Shown piece by piece: positions 1 through 11,381 of a DNA stretch of 64,000 nucleotides (positions are counted from its first letter, which is position 1; each line of letters starts with the position of its first letter). This DNA comes from Tridacna crocea (lineage: Eukaryota > Mollusca > Bivalvia > Cardiida > Cardiidae). A model generated the notes under the pieces. It saw only the letters and a list, made by a program, of their open reading frames with translations, did no database searches and was not told the origin of the DNA. The stretch spans positions 17,883,501 to 17,947,500 of the forward strand of contig OX031072.1 of assembly GCA_943736015.1 (NCBI GenBank), given 5' to 3'. The position numbers and the translations under genes are program-made.

Positions 1-800
1 CACTGGAAATTGAGATCACGTGTAGGCTAAATAATAACGTCAAACAAGTAAGTTCTGCACTTTTTGCCGACGAATATTGTGACACCAAATGTGTTGCTTT
101 AAAATGATAATAATGACGTCGTCATCTCAACTTAAGCTCTATGATCCCTAACTCATCGGTAAATATTGTGTAACATCGACATCTTCGTAAAGGTTTTTTG
201 TCAAGTTTTGGCAGCTTCCTTCTTTTAATATCAGAGTTAGGGGCCGTCGACCTTAAATGAAACGGTTCCGTATCCTCTTTCTTCACACTACTTAAATCAA
301 TGCATAAATTACGAAAAACTAAAAGTCTTGACAAGAATGTGAAAGTTTAGGTTTTTCTTTCGGCTGTTCATCTAAGCTTACGTAAACTTTCAACATACTG
401 ATCGTTTAAGAAGTCAGTTCAGCATGGTATAGAGTAGCTTAGTCCACATTCTCTGATGAGAAATGTTACTTTGTTGCTTTTACCACGTAATTAGTGATAC
501 CGTAATTTGCTATGCGGCCTTACAGATGGTTTAACTGTAGATTTGATTGTAGGACACTGTGATCTTTATTCTTCTATCGTAAACTATGTTAGTAAGGATC
601 ATTATTTTGTTATAACCAACATTTGAGATAGAAATGTATTTTCGGTTTTAAATGCCATCTGTATATATATAGTACAATTTCCATTCAACTGAATAAGGTA
701 GTAATGTCCTTGCATTTAACAGTTGGGTGACACATGAAAGCAGAACATGCTAGTATCAACATGACCCATAAGATGTCTGTGATATGGCATTAAATTACTG
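1..800. other. no gene recognised upstream of the cadherin exons
   Basis: AT-rich non-coding sequence with no exon I can support and no clear repeat. It is presumably intron or upstream sequence of the cadherin gene, because the first visible exon begins in mid-domain. Confidence 0.4.
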
Positions 801-804
801 ATCG

Positions 805-1490
805 AACAACAGAGCCGCTCGAACGGCGGGTATGCTGCTGAAGTAGCTATAAATGTTAACGTGTCAAGAAAAGTCATCACAGGACTCTGGAATCATAGGT
901 TTTACACTGGCAATGCTACTGAAAAGACCCCGGGATCGTCCATTGTCTACTTCTACCGGTTCGAACAGCTATCTGGCGATTATGGAGCGTAGTCAATTAG
1001 CATCTGTGTTGACTTTCAAAATGGCCGTACGCCAGTTTCCTGGAATACGATTCGCAGATGGTTGTGTCACAGAGCACAACTCTTTGAAAGCGGATCTGTC
1101 ATTGTTTTTGCTTGCGGTAATATTGACGACATGAAGATAGCGAGTGGCAACCTTGCTAGTGTCAGATGCAGGAGCGAGATCCTGCACATGATTGACAGGT
1201 GGTATGTAGGTGCTGTTGGAAATGAGTTTCATACATAGACCAAAATGCAGTTCTGGATACAGCAAGGTCAGGAAATATATATATTTAAAGTGAGATAATT
1301 TAAGCCTATTGCTTGGCCCAGTTGCTTGCCTGTCCTGAACTCCACGAGCCTGGCTTGGACATATTTCCACCAGATATGGCAAGAATTCAGCGCAAATCCT
1401 TTAGGCAGCACATCCGAAGCAATCGAGGCAGTACAATGGAGTGATTTGAGTTTGCGGTGGACATAAAGAGTATTTATTATGACCTACAAG
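805..1490 (+). mobile_element. Tc1/mariner-superfamily transposase remnant
   Basis: Decayed coding sequence of a Tc1-like DNA transposon. Reading across frames, the expected landmarks appear in order. Near 925 there is a DRP-type motif after the helix-turn-helix region. Near 1045 is GIRFADGCV, matching the family's G.RFAD. Near 1090 is a SGSVIVFACGN block followed by GNL..R.R.EIL. Near 1240 is a DQNA...DTAR block (family DNA..H.AR). Near 1310 are degraded LPWPA/SPDL residues, and a GGHKEY ending lies near 1465. At least two frameshifts and several stops separate these blocks, so it is dead. It lies upstream of the first visible cadherin exon, probably in an intron. I did not find its terminal repeats. 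Confidence 0.75.
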
Positions 1491-1759
1491 AGATATGAGG
1501 GACAGTTTGTTGAACATTGTACTGTGATACTGCAATCTTGAAATTCATTTTGTGACTCATCGGTTTGATGTTCAGAACGATTTGGTTAAATTTGAACTTA
1601 TCATTACTCCAGTTATTGTTGTTAAGTCTACCTAGTATATTTATGGTTTATTTTCACGTTTTTTCTTCTATTTCAACATTAGAAACGAGACATTGATCAA
1701 AATCTCTTTTTTCCTCATTTGGCGCAGAAAGCTTTTAGACTTTTGTTCATCCATTGCAG

Positions 1760-4700
1760 GAGACCACTTTTGACGTCACTGTCGTTTCTGTGAATGAATT
1801 TTCACCTTACTTTCTCGGTGCGCCATTCAGTGTGATTTTACCCGAGGTAAAACTAACCCGTTTTATATAGATATACTCACCAAATATTATAAACCGCCAG
1901 TTTCTTTTTGCACCACTGTCCAGACAGAGATGTTTCATTTGGTTTTATTTTTTGCAGAATATTCAATTATTGTAAGAACAAATTTCAGAATAAATCTGAA
2001 AAGAAGTTAATGAACTGTTCATATTACAGGAGCTTACTTAAAATTCATTCACTCAAAATCAAATTCTTAAAAACTTCATACCCATTTTCTAAGATAAGGT
2101 GTTTAAATAAAAAATATTTTTCATGTTTTTCTTTTATCGCTGACGAAATGTCAATGAATTAAACTTCTGATTTTAACCTGTTTTGGCTCATAGATTCTGT
2201 TGGTAGAGTCCAGAAATCTTTTCACTACAATAGCGAGGCTAACGTCAAGATATACGTTACAATTACGTTCTATCTACCTGTTTATTGCTCGGTTCCTTCA
2301 GGAATGAAGAGATTTTTGTTGTTTTCATGGAGGTATGAAAAAAAAAAACTTATCACACTGTATGAAAGTGCGAAGCGGTCTTTCGGTGCTTGCATAATAC
2401 ATGTATTTATCAATTACTTCGGTCCTTAATGTTTATGAAGTTTTTGACTCATGTCAGACTGAGAGGACAGCTTGGGCTGACATTGGTCGATATATTTTTA
2501 CATTTGCTAGTTTAAATGATGTTTTATGCCGCGTTCAACATTATTTCAGTCATATCACGGCAACAGCTCACATATTCATGTTTCCTGGCTTTCACCAGTA
2601 CTTGACTATACATGTAGGAGCACATTTGTCTCGGAGCACATTTGTCTTACGTAAGACCAATGCGGTCGCATTTTCTCATACGAGACAAAAGCGACCTCAA
2701 ATGTCTAACCAAAAAATATGTTTGTGTGAGCAATTTGCTCCCGTCAAGTCTTTAAAGGGGCAGGAAAGCACATTTGTCTAATATCATTTTTTTGTGAAAT
2801 ACAAGCACATTTGTCAGATGATGTCTATTTGAATTTTGAATAATTTACATTGTCACTAGCGTTACTTCCCACCAAAACATCGTCATATATAACAAAGTGT
2901 TTCATCTTTCTGAAACGCAAAACGCGAACTGCCATGAACGCACCATATAAGCGAACTGAAGAGAAGCACCAGAAACTCGAACAGCAACAAAGGCACCATA
3001 AACGCAAACTGTAGCGACAACACTAAGAACGCGAACTGCACCGAAGGCCAAATAAACACGAACTGCAGCGACTTCACCCTTTAACGCGAACTGCATCGAA
3101 AGCACCATAAACGCGAACTGCATCGAAGGCACCATAAGCGCGAACTGTAGCGACAGCACCATGAACGCGAACTGCAGCGACAGCACCCTTTAACGCGGAC
3201 TGCAGCGACAGCACCATAAATGCGAACTGCATCGAAAGCCTAGTCATTGTTTTTGTCAATTGTAAGCCTATTAAAGAAATATTTAAGGCTCAGGAATGTG
3301 AAAATTTTATGAGGAGATCTAGTAAATGAAACCTTTATTACTATTACTATTCATTTAGCCTACACAAGTAAAAGTACACTTTTTTCTACTGGCTGAAAGA
3401 ACAGGATCCTTCAAGTACCCCCTCGGCAAGGTACTTTTTTCAAATTGGTAACTAAAGTAAAGGAATAAATAAATGAAGAACTGATAAGAAAAATGAACTA
3501 CTCTTTAAAGCTAGCATGATAATATACCGAATATGAAAGACTGACAGCGGTTTCATAATAGTGTAGACCTCAAACGAAGACACTTTTCAATTAAGGGATT
3601 TTCATACATCTCAAAGTAGGTCTGTTATCGCAGATAATTTTCACATTGTAAATGTGTAAAGACAGACGTACAGCGAGACAGACGAGCAACTAATTTCTAT
3701 AGCTGCCTTTTCGGACAGTCACAATGCACTACACAGACACAGTTTTCCTTTAAAGAAGAATTTTAGTATAGATAGAATGTATAACAAATGTGTTTCGAGT
3801 GTCCTACCTATTGTGTGTATATGAATGTTTACGAGCACATCGGTCACAACTCGTGAGACAAATTCACCGAGACAAATGTGCTCCTACAAGGCTAGGCTCT
3901 GAAATGTGTTGCCCAAGGACACTCCCGTGAAAAGCCCATTGGAGATAGTGAGGATCGAACTTGGGCCTCCAGGGCACGAGTCCTAAGCTTTACCACTGAG
4001 ACACACATGACCCTTTGATATGTTTTGCAGACGCATATAAAACCTTCTTCAGAGAACATTGTTCACGCAATTTAGAGTACGCGTTATCAGTTTTGACTAA
4101 ATAAGTATACCTTTAATATTCTGCTCACAGAAACGTGTTTTTTCCCAGGTTGTGTAACAAAAGCAAAAAGTTTACTTAGCCATTTTTGGCTGGGTTTTAT
4201 GGTTATTTTTCTTCAAATTTGATTACAGAATTCTGCTCTCGGTACAGAAATTTACGATCTTGGTTCTACGGCCGTTGACCTAGATGCTGGAAAATCGCAG
4301 CTTACGTTTGGCATCGCACCTTATATCATTACAGAGGTAAGAATGACAGTAGTAATGTCCAGACAGATGGGCAGATTGTCTGCATCCGTGCAGCTCCTGC
4401 AGCGTCACACATAACTGCCCAAAGACAGTTCACGCGTGACTGCCCACGAAAAATGGGGTATTACTTTGGGAACAATGGGAAATTGGGAAGATGCCCAAAA
4501 CCAATGGCGTCATTCAAGCGTGACTGCCCAAGAACAATGGGGATATTATTCCGGAAAACAAGGACTGGAAATGTTTATGTAGGATGACGTCATACCACGG
4601 TGTCTACGAGGCATGCAATACCCAAAAACAATGGAATCGTGCACGTGTGACAGCCAAAGAACAACGGGGTAGTATTCTAAGGACAATAGGAATATTATTT

Positions 4701-7700
4701 CGAGAATAACAGGGTAGGTTCGATTATATCAACACTCCCGAATGACGTCACGGGATAAGTGTCGTATTGCCTTGAAACAGTGCCGTCATACTACGAGACT
4801 CCCTGCTGCAGTCTCATAACTCATACCACGGATATGTCTGCTGCCAGCCTGGAGCCCTCTCCCATGACTCATACCACGATACGATAGCACCGTTTACCAG
4901 CGGAGATTTTTGCATTCCGTTTAGGATACACGTTTGATCAAATCAAACTTTTGAAAAACATGTATCCAAGACAGATCGAAACGTTGATGTTTGTTTTGAT
5001 ATACAAAAACTTTGAAACACCAACAAGTAGGAACAAATGGTCTACATTATATAATATATAATTATAAAACTTAAGAAGTCGACCTGCGCCGTCCATGCGG
5101 GCTGACATGAGACAAAATATTTTTCAATTTTTGAATTTTCTGCTTGTCAAAGGACTATTACAGCTCATGGTCCAGCCAGTTGTCGACAAAACTTATTTTA
5201 AGGATACGTAATTATACGATGACTAGCTTGGTCTCATTTATCATGGAGATCCTTTCACCCCTTACCACGTAATGACGCCTTTTAACGACCCTGAGGAGGA
5301 AGCCTTTTGAAAACATGGTGGGAAAAGGAGAAAATGCTGGTAACCAGCATTTTCTCCCTTTCCCACATTGTTTTCTACCCTTCCCAAATCCAGTTTAAAG
5401 TTTTGATTCACATTCATTTTGTCGTCTGCAAATGCTCTCAGTTTGGACTAGTCTTAAATTTTGTCGTTTGGTAAAGGGTTAAAATAAACCCCCTTCTGCT
5501 AGAACGTCGCTCATATGAAATTCAGATGCATTTAGTCCTATTTCTAGAGAGTATAGCTTATTAATATCATTCTCTACTATATTACAACAATAAAGTTTGA
5601 CGGTCGACAGTGGGTGAGGATGGATTCTAACAAAAACGGGCGGATACTTTTATCGCAGCAATTGGACTTCGAAAGCCTGAGAGTTAGAGAAAATGCATAC
5701 TTCTTCTTGAATGTTACAGTTACGGTATGTTTATATTCCTTCCTCAGTTTAGGCTTCTTTAAATATTGTGGCAAAAACTTATATTACTCACTTTTATTTC
5801 TCTATAGAGGTAATATTCACTAGGATGTCTTCATTTTCCTTTATATTGCGTAACCCTTTACCCAATAAGGCATTTCTATGATATCTCTAATTGACCCTAA
5901 ATAACAGCAAGGATGAAGCCGTTTCTTATGTGTATATTACACCTTTTGATAACATAGAAAACATTGTGACAAAAGGTGAAATTGCTCGTCACGAGCAATT
6001 TCACCTTTTGCCACAATGTTTTCCAAAGGCGCCTACAAGCAATACGTAGAAACGAATATCTGTGGTAAAGGGTTAACTAATTTTCTTAATATTTAGGCTG
6101 TGAAATGCGACTCACTGGCCAATTGCCGACTCTGCAGACTAGGATCAGACAGCAGTCTGATCTTGGTCCTACAGTGTCCGATATGGATATATTTTTTTCC
6201 CGAAAAGTCAATTTGAAATAGCATTATCCGGTTCTTTTACTATCGGTGTAATAGTTTCATCTGATTTATTTAGCATAATAGTTAAGGGGGGGCGGGGCTA
6301 AGCCCAATAATTTTTGAAAATGATCGTAACTAAAGTATGACTTTTTAGCGCTATGCAACAACCACGAAAAAAACAAAAATTAGTATTTCGAAGTTAACCC
6401 CCCCCGCCTCCTCTCAATCTTGAAATGCTTCCTACGTGCCTGGTCAGTAGCCGAAGCCTCTACATTTCATTGTCTTAGTAAACAGTTTAACTCTTAGGCT
6501 GCTAAGCGTGACTTACTGACTTTTTGCCGACAGTATAGATCAAGATCAGACTGCACGTTTTGTGCAGTCTGATCTTGATCTATACTCTCTGATAAGGAGA
6601 TATATTTCTCTCGAATAAAATACCGTTGCACTAGCAATATTGAGTTTTTATTATCGAATAGAAAATTTTCTCTTAGTTACTTAGCAGGGTAAGTGTTAAT
6701 TCCAGTACAGGTTCTGTCGGTAAATGCGTTTTTTGCTAAAATCGGTTTCGCTTAAACGCGCTCTAATTGTACTTATTTGTATATGAAAGGATGAAGGCGG
6801 GTACATGACGTCAACATCTATCCAAGTGGGAGTGGAAGACACAAATGACCAAGGTATAGAGTTTGTCTATCCCAACTGTAGCAGACCATGCACTGATGTG
6901 AACTACACGGTATTTACGAACGAATCTTACATAGTAAGGATTACATAGATCTAGTAATTTACCAGGTCAAGAAAAAGAAGAAACCCTTTCAAACAGAAAT
7001 CGCTTGCCGACGACAAATCAGATGTAAAGGCTTTTTTTCCTGATAGGGTAGAAAAAACTGTTCGAAAAGGAGCAAGTATTCGTTTCCAGCATTTTCTCTT
7101 CTTCTAAAGTTTCATTAGCTGTCTTTCCCAAGTTCTTTAAAACATTGGATTATTTATCAGAACTCCCAGTAAATCATACACTAATGTTAACTTCATGGTT
7201 TTTAAAAACGAGTATTACGTACCAAGTGTCTTCTTATAATTTTTTGCTGCTAGCAGTCCACGTATCAACGTGTTAAGCATGGGATACTAGAAGAAGTATC
7301 TTATATAGTAAGTATTGTCACTTATTCACCCAACAACATTTTTAAATTATTTCTTACCTTTTTTAATTGACATCCGATGACTTAACATATGGAGGACTTT
7401 TTGAAAGGTTCACTATGTATATCTCTGTAAAAAAGGTTCAACGTGGATTTATTTTGTATCCAGTAAAACAACTCATTACCTGTCTGTGAGAATGCATTCT
7501 AGATTTATACAGTTTCCAATTCGCTAAACTTTTGGCTTTTCCAGAAATTGTGTTACTGTAAAATTCAGTTCTAAGAGTCTTAAAAACGAACCAAGAGTGT
7601 TCAAATACTGGCGCAGGGCAATGATGTAGTAGGTGACCATTCAATGGCTGAAAGTCCCGGCGCAGCATCAGTTCGTAACCAATGAAATAATCCTATTACA

Positions 7701-10433
7701 GTTTATGAGAAACAATTTCATATCTCACCAGGAGTTAGATCTAACGTAATCAAAGAACATGTGGTATCTGGTGATGGATATTGGATAAGTGTGTATCATT
7801 TCAGGGAATTCTAGATGTTTCACCCGTAGAGATTGCATGTCGGGATTTAGACACCCTTAATTCGTCGATAGAATACGTACTGCAATTAGGTATTACTGAT
7901 ATTTTCTACTCGAACATGTGTTGTTTTGCAGTTAGTTGCTCTGCACTAGGCTTCAGCAATGGATTTACGTATTTGTATTATCAGCCCTGTCTGTCTGACT
8001 GTCGCTCTCTCTCTTTGTGTCTGTCTGTCTGTCTGTCTTTTCTCTCTCTCTCTCTCTCTGTTTGGTTGTTTATTCCACTAATATAATGGCCCTTGAAGAC
8101 AGAAAACGCTCATCATTCCGGATGAAAATAGTTCAAAATGTATCATAATCGGAAAATAATTGCTGTAAAAATTACTATGTCACAAAGCAACGCGAGAAGC
8201 TTCGGAAATAAAGTACTGAGAACGGTACTTGAAAACATGCTCGAAGCATCCTAGATAGGACTTGAATTGCAGAAAAAAAAACATCCCCTAAGCATCCTAG
8301 TTAAGACTTGAACTGCAGAAAAACATGCCCTAAGCATCCTAGATAGGACTAGAACTGCAGAAAAACATCCCCTAAGCATCCTAGGTAAGACTTGAACTGC
8401 AGTAAAACATGCCCTAAGCATCCTAGATAGGACTTGAACTACAGTAAAACATGCCCTAAGCATCCTAGATAGGACTTGAACTACAGTAAAACATGCCCTA
8501 AGCATCCTAGATAGGACTTAAAATACATTAAAAATGCTCGAAACATCCTAAATAGGACTCGAACTGCATAAAAAAAATCCCCTAAGCATCCTAGGTAAGA
8601 CTTGAGCTGCAGAAAAACCATGTCCTAAGCATCCAAGACAGGACTTGAACTACAGTCAAAGATGTTCTAAGCATCATAGATAGGACTTGAACCACAGTGA
8701 AACAGGCCCTTAGCATCCTAGATAGGACTTGAACTGCAGAAAAAGCATGCCCAAAGCTTTCTAGATAGGACTTGAACTACAGTATAACATGCCCTAAGCA
8801 TCCAAGGTGGAAAGGAACAATGGATTATTTTGATCCTTGTCTTGCCAAATGAAATCAATGAAATTTTCGAGTCGAAAGGAGGAAAACAGATTTTTTTTCA
8901 AAAGTACTTATGCAGGAAAGATACCTCCTTACCTCCTTATCGGACAGTGTAGATCCAAAGTCAGACTGCAAGTTCTGTGCAGTCTGAGATTAATCTACAC
9001 TGTCTGTAAAAGGTAAAAGGTCAATGGTTTGCAACCTAACGTTTGTATATTTATTAAACCGGAAATTTAGAATGTGACTTGGTGAGTTCTTATAATGCGG
9101 GGGAAAGAAGGTGGTTCACTGAACCATGTTTCTGCTTTACTTGCTCATATAAGTACACAAAAAATTACTTTTATGAATACTTTGACAGCAAATGGTGGTT
9201 TCTTTTCACTTGATGGCGCAACAGGACAGTTAAGAAAGACTGCAGCCTTGTTTAACGATTCCCTTGGATACAACATCAGTCTGTTGGTATGTATTTGTTT
9301 TCGTTTTGATTTGTTTATGCCGAATTTACATTTACCACCATCCCCACAATTTGAGAGGAGCGGGTCGAGCGTGTTGGGCTGTGGTATCGAATCATGTTGA
9401 TCTTAAGGGAACTTAGTGCTGTCGGAATGATCGTAAGGATCATACCAGTATTTTGACGGTCATAAATGTTTTCATCATTACGCCGAATCGAATTTATTAT
9501 TATTGGACGCGTGGTAAAACTTTGACATCGTAATAGAATGCAGTCCAATGTAACAAACCTTAACGTGATGTATCAGACTTTGGTGGTTCATTATAGGTGA
9601 TCTGGATGCACTTGAAAAAAAATTATAAGGCTCCTAATTAGTGTTCTCTTAGGAAGTTTAGAATACTGTCTCAATAGTTTCTTTTGATTAACACTTCACC
9701 GTGGTCTCACCCAGCAGGCCAGATGCCTTCTATTTCATCTCTTCTCCTGTACCTTTTTGCTGCTGACGATACGTAACTATACAAACTACCTATTCAGCGT
9801 CATCTTCATCTCTTGGATGCAGGGCGCGTTTCTCTTTTAAAACCCATGTGGAGAATGAGAGAAAACGGTACATCCAACACTTTCATGCTCTATCTTTCTA
9901 AATATAGGCATAGAAACATTTAAAGAAACAGTGCAGTAACGATTGTGGGAAAAGCTGGTTCCTAATATTTTCTTATTTGCTACAATGTTTTCAAAACTCT
10001 TTTTTCCACAGGGTCTTCGAAACATAGCAAGATCTGGTAAAGTGTTGGACGTAACGTTTCTTTGTAGGCACGAAACTAAGAATTACTATTTGTAGATTAA
10101 AGCAAGAGAAGTTGAAAATCCGGATCATTCAGTTCAAGCAGAGGTCACTGTATTTATCGAAGAACGAAAACCGAGAGGTAACTTTTTTTCCACTCTATAG
10201 GGGTATCTTATTAAACCTTATATGAGTTTTAGACTTGCCATAGTGGAAAACATTAACAGACAACAAATCAATTGTAGCCCAAATATTTGGATTTTTCTTC
10301 GAAAGGGAACAAAACATTTTTGGTAAAGGGATCGAGCAAGTGTGCAAGTAGTTAGTTTTATCCTTTTTAGTGGCTATTTTTTTCAGCAGCCGTAACGATT
10401 GGTTTGTACCTAGATTGGAAATTCGAAGGTAGG

Positions 10434-10468
<35 letters not shown>

Positions 10469-10739
10469 GGGAAGACACAAACAAACACACCAACACCCCT
10501 ACACATAGACAGCCTGACACGCAAACGAAAAGACAAAGAGAGAGGTTAGCTTGATATCCAGATGGATGATGTAAAAGTCAATGATAGAATTTTCTTGTTT
10601 ATTTTATTTTATTTTTCTTTATTCTAGGAATCAAGTCTACAAGTTGCAATAATACTAACTCTTTTTTTCAGAATCAGAACGACGGGAAAAAGCAATGCAG
10701 CATATAACCCGATACTTATCGAACTTTATCCTCTACTGA
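1760..10739 (+). CDS. cadherin-repeat protein, 3' end (8 exons)
   Basis: Cadherin extracellular repeats bind calcium and mediate homophilic adhesion. Exons: 1760-1846, 4229-4336, 5596-5724, 6790-6933, 7805-7889, 9189-9286, 10096-10177, 10672-10739. All junctions are GT-AG and phases agree throughout. The first exon closes one repeat. The next three form a second repeat, with ILPE|NSALGTEI, the AVDLDAG calcium site, GRILLSQQLDFES, and the closing VEDTNDQ linker (family DxNDN). Exons 4-7 form a third, with CRDLD, NSSIEY, GGFFSLDGATGQL and AEVTVFIEE. The last exon adds about 22 residues (ESERREKAMQ...) and a TGA. No membrane segment or cytoplasmic tail follows, so this is either a secreted product or a truncated isoform. 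An AATAAA lies at 10809. The 5' end is not in view and is probably outside the window. Which cadherin subfamily it belongs to cannot be said. Confidence 0.85.
2525..2600 (-). repeat. SINE tail fragment
   Basis: Contains the reverse complement of the widespread 3' SINE segment (CATTATTTCAGTCATATCAC on the + strand). The same block recurs near 16870, 23260, 25690 and 61150. It lies just left of a TIR transposon. Confidence 0.55.
2613..3888. mobile_element. non-autonomous TIR DNA transposon, copy 1
   Basis: Bounded by perfect 22 bp inverted repeats at 2613-2634 and 3867-3888 (left end begins TGTAGGAGCACATTTGTC). The motif AGCACATTTGTC is iterated below the left end near 2636, 2765 and 2804. Related inverse forms sit below the right end near 3786, 3835 and 3855. 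No transposase is present. The interior holds a 27 bp minisatellite. The block at 3405-3580 matches 19140-19320 in copy 2, showing one family. No target-site duplication is obvious, so the superfamily is unassigned. Confidence 0.8.
2920..3240. repeat. 27-28 bp minisatellite, about 11 copies
   Basis: Tandem copies of a unit like GCGAACTGCAGCGACAGCAC plus CATAAAC. Because 27 is divisible by three, the repeat throws long spurious open frames on the - strand. It lies inside the TIR transposon and is absent from the second copy, so it expanded after that copy's insertion or arrived with this lineage. Confidence 0.85.
3897..4015 (-). repeat. tRNA-derived SINE head
   Basis: On the - strand a pol III A-box-like GTCTCAGTGGTAAAGC is followed about 30 bases later by a B-box-like AAGTTCGATCC, the spacing of a tRNA promoter. 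No acceptor-stem pairing or anticodon arm convinced me, so this is a tRNA-derived SINE head rather than a tRNA gene. It abuts the right end of the TIR transposon. Confidence 0.6.
4395..4725. repeat. degenerate tandem repeat in cadherin intron
   Basis: About three diverged copies of a ~115 bp unit built around GACTGCCCAAGAACAATGGG, followed by a statement of TATTATT. No coding potential was seen. Confidence 0.5.
5254..5482 (+). mobile_element. TTAA-type hairpin MITE, family A
   Basis: Family A order: left end CCCNTTACCACACAATCCC, a TTTTGACGCCCCTGAGAAAG stretch, a central palindrome of about 66 bp (arm GAAAACATTGTGGGAAAAGG, centre CTGGTAACCAG), a CAAATTTCAATTTTTCAGTC stretch, then TTTGGTAANGGG and TTAA. 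Terminal CCC/GGG and TTAA flanks match piggyBac-type insertion. This copy has a mutated left TTAA (TTCA) and an intact right one at 5479. It lies in the intron before cadherin exon 3. Confidence 0.8.
5850..6076 (-). mobile_element. TTAA-type hairpin MITE, family B
   Basis: Family B has ends CCCTTTAC[TC]CCATA and its RC, and a central palindrome around GCTCGTCACGAGC. The arms GAAAACATTGTG and AAAAGGTGAAATT are shared in part with family A. This copy is in reverse orientation with TTAA at 6073 and a mutated GTAA on the left. Confidence 0.8.
6085..6285 (+). mobile_element. hairpin MITE, family C, degraded
   Basis: Begins TTTAGGCTGTGAAATGCGAC. It carries the family C palindrome core (CAGTCTGATCTTGG and its partner AGGATCAGACAG), here with a shortened loop. 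The ends are eroded. Confidence 0.55.
6287..6415. other. G-run / C-run pair
   Basis: A G7CGGGG run at 6292 and a C8GCC run at 6401 sit about 105 bp apart, each directly preceded by TTAA. They could pair or form quadruplex or i-motif structures. No gene is seen. Confidence 0.35.
6487..6699 (+). mobile_element. TTAA-type hairpin MITE, family C
   Basis: Flanked by TTAA at 6487-6490 and 6696-6699. Inverted ends are CTCTTAGGCTGCTAAG and CTTAGCAGGGTAAGTG. The centre is a near-perfect palindrome with arms AGATCAAGATCAGACTGCAC around GTTTTG. This is the cleanest family C copy in the window. Confidence 0.8.
7161..7226 (+). pseudogene. degraded partial copy of cadherin exon 4
   Basis: Aligns by eye over about 65 bp with 6874-6939, the end of exon 4 and its splice donor. 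Shared blocks include CACTNATGTNAACT and TTTANNAACGA. It carries an in-frame stop and a one-base indel and has lost the donor consensus, so it cannot act as the exon. It lies just downstream of its parent. Confidence 0.6.
7257..7307 (+). CDS. candidate 51 bp cassette exon of the cadherin gene
   Basis: A good acceptor (TTTTTTGCTGCTAGCAG) and donor (ATA|GTAAGT) enclose 51 bp with one open frame, STYQRVKHGILEEVSYI, phase 0 at both ends. Exons 4 and 5 meet in phase 0, so it could be included without a shift. Its end, VSYI|GTAAGT, resembles the exon 4 end (ESYI|GTAAGG). It may be a second exon-end duplicate that stayed open. No expression evidence exists here. Confidence 0.3.
8010..8062. repeat. 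(CTGT)n and (CT)n microsatellite
   Basis: A short CTGT run followed directly by about ten CT units, 120 bp after cadherin exon 5. Confidence 0.9.
8233..8805. repeat. 42 bp minisatellite, about 13 copies
   Basis: Tandem unit of 42 bp centred on CCTAAGCATCCTAGATAGGA, then CTTGAACTGCAGAAAA. Because 42 is 14 codons, the - strand reads a repeated MLRACFTVVQVLSR-like peptide, which I take as a by-product. On the - strand each unit contains GTTCAAGTCC, a match to the pol III B-box. It lies in the intron after cadherin exon 5. Confidence 0.9.
8925..9035 (-). mobile_element. hairpin MITE core, family C
   Basis: Palindrome TTATCGGACAGTGTAGATCC ... AATCTACACTGTCTG around CAAGTTCTG. Only the central hairpin is clear; the ends are eroded. 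Confidence 0.55.
10439..10466. repeat. (GA)n microsatellite
   Basis: About 13 GA units in the last cadherin intron. Confidence 0.9.
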
Positions 10740-10808
10740 GTCTGTATGTAACTATAAGCCTCACCCATGCTTTCTATTTCAGAAAACATGAATTAAAACT
10801 TGGATCTA

Positions 10809-10814
10809 AATAAA
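10809..10814 (+). terminator. polyadenylation signal of the cadherin transcript
   Basis: AATAAA 70 bases after the TGA of the last exon, at a normal distance for cleavage and polyadenylation of a short 3' UTR. Confidence 0.5.
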
Positions 10815-11175
10815 AGAAAGATACCTATATAAGTACAAACGGTACTCTTTAATGAATTAATTGATTACTCTGCAATGCATTTGCCATGAAAGATCAATGC
10901 GAAACTGGGTTGAACATAAATAGTTGAGCAGTGATCTGCAAAAAGGGGGTTCAGTACATCCATGTGATACATTATACAAAGCAAGTCATCATGATTATAG
11001 TTATTCATTTTGTCTGACATTTGATAGGATATGGCTTTAGAATGGTTCTTCGAAATACATTAACTACAGGCTGACATAGGTCAATACTTTTTGTCGATGC
11101 ATCTCCCACAGTGTACGGTTCAGTTCTGTGAGCATCGGCACACACTGATCCATTACCTTATACACCCAGAGCGAT

Positions 11176-11381
11176 TTAAACCTTTCTCCACGCAACCCCA
11201 AGTTTTAACCACCTTAAGGAAAGGTGCCTATCAAAGTATTATCAGAAAATGTTGGCAACCGGTATTTTCTGCTTTCCCCAGAAGATTTTCTATCTTTCCA
11301 TTGACAAATTCAGTTTTTGAGTCATATTTAACTTGCGAAAACTCCCAATTTGTACAGATCTAAATTCTTGATGTTTGTTAA
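11176..11381 (+). mobile_element. hairpin MITE, family A, old copy
   Basis: TTAA at both ends. The landmarks of family A are present but many bases have changed, including a hairpin centre reading TTGGCAACCGGTATTTTC. An older insertion than most copies here. Confidence 0.6.

Noticed and set aside
2825-3259. Several overlapping - strand open frames with repeated AFMVLSLQFA-like peptides
   Set aside because: Produced by a 27 bp minisatellite whose unit is a whole number of codons; no start context, splice sites or homology.
3945-4015. Possible tRNA gene on the - strand
   Set aside because: A- and B-box-like motifs are present, but I could not find acceptor and anticodon stems that pair, so it was called a SINE head.
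8251-8505. Open frame encoding MLRACFTVVQVLSR repeats
   Set aside because: By-product of the 42 bp minisatellite on the strand opposite the host gene; not a gene.
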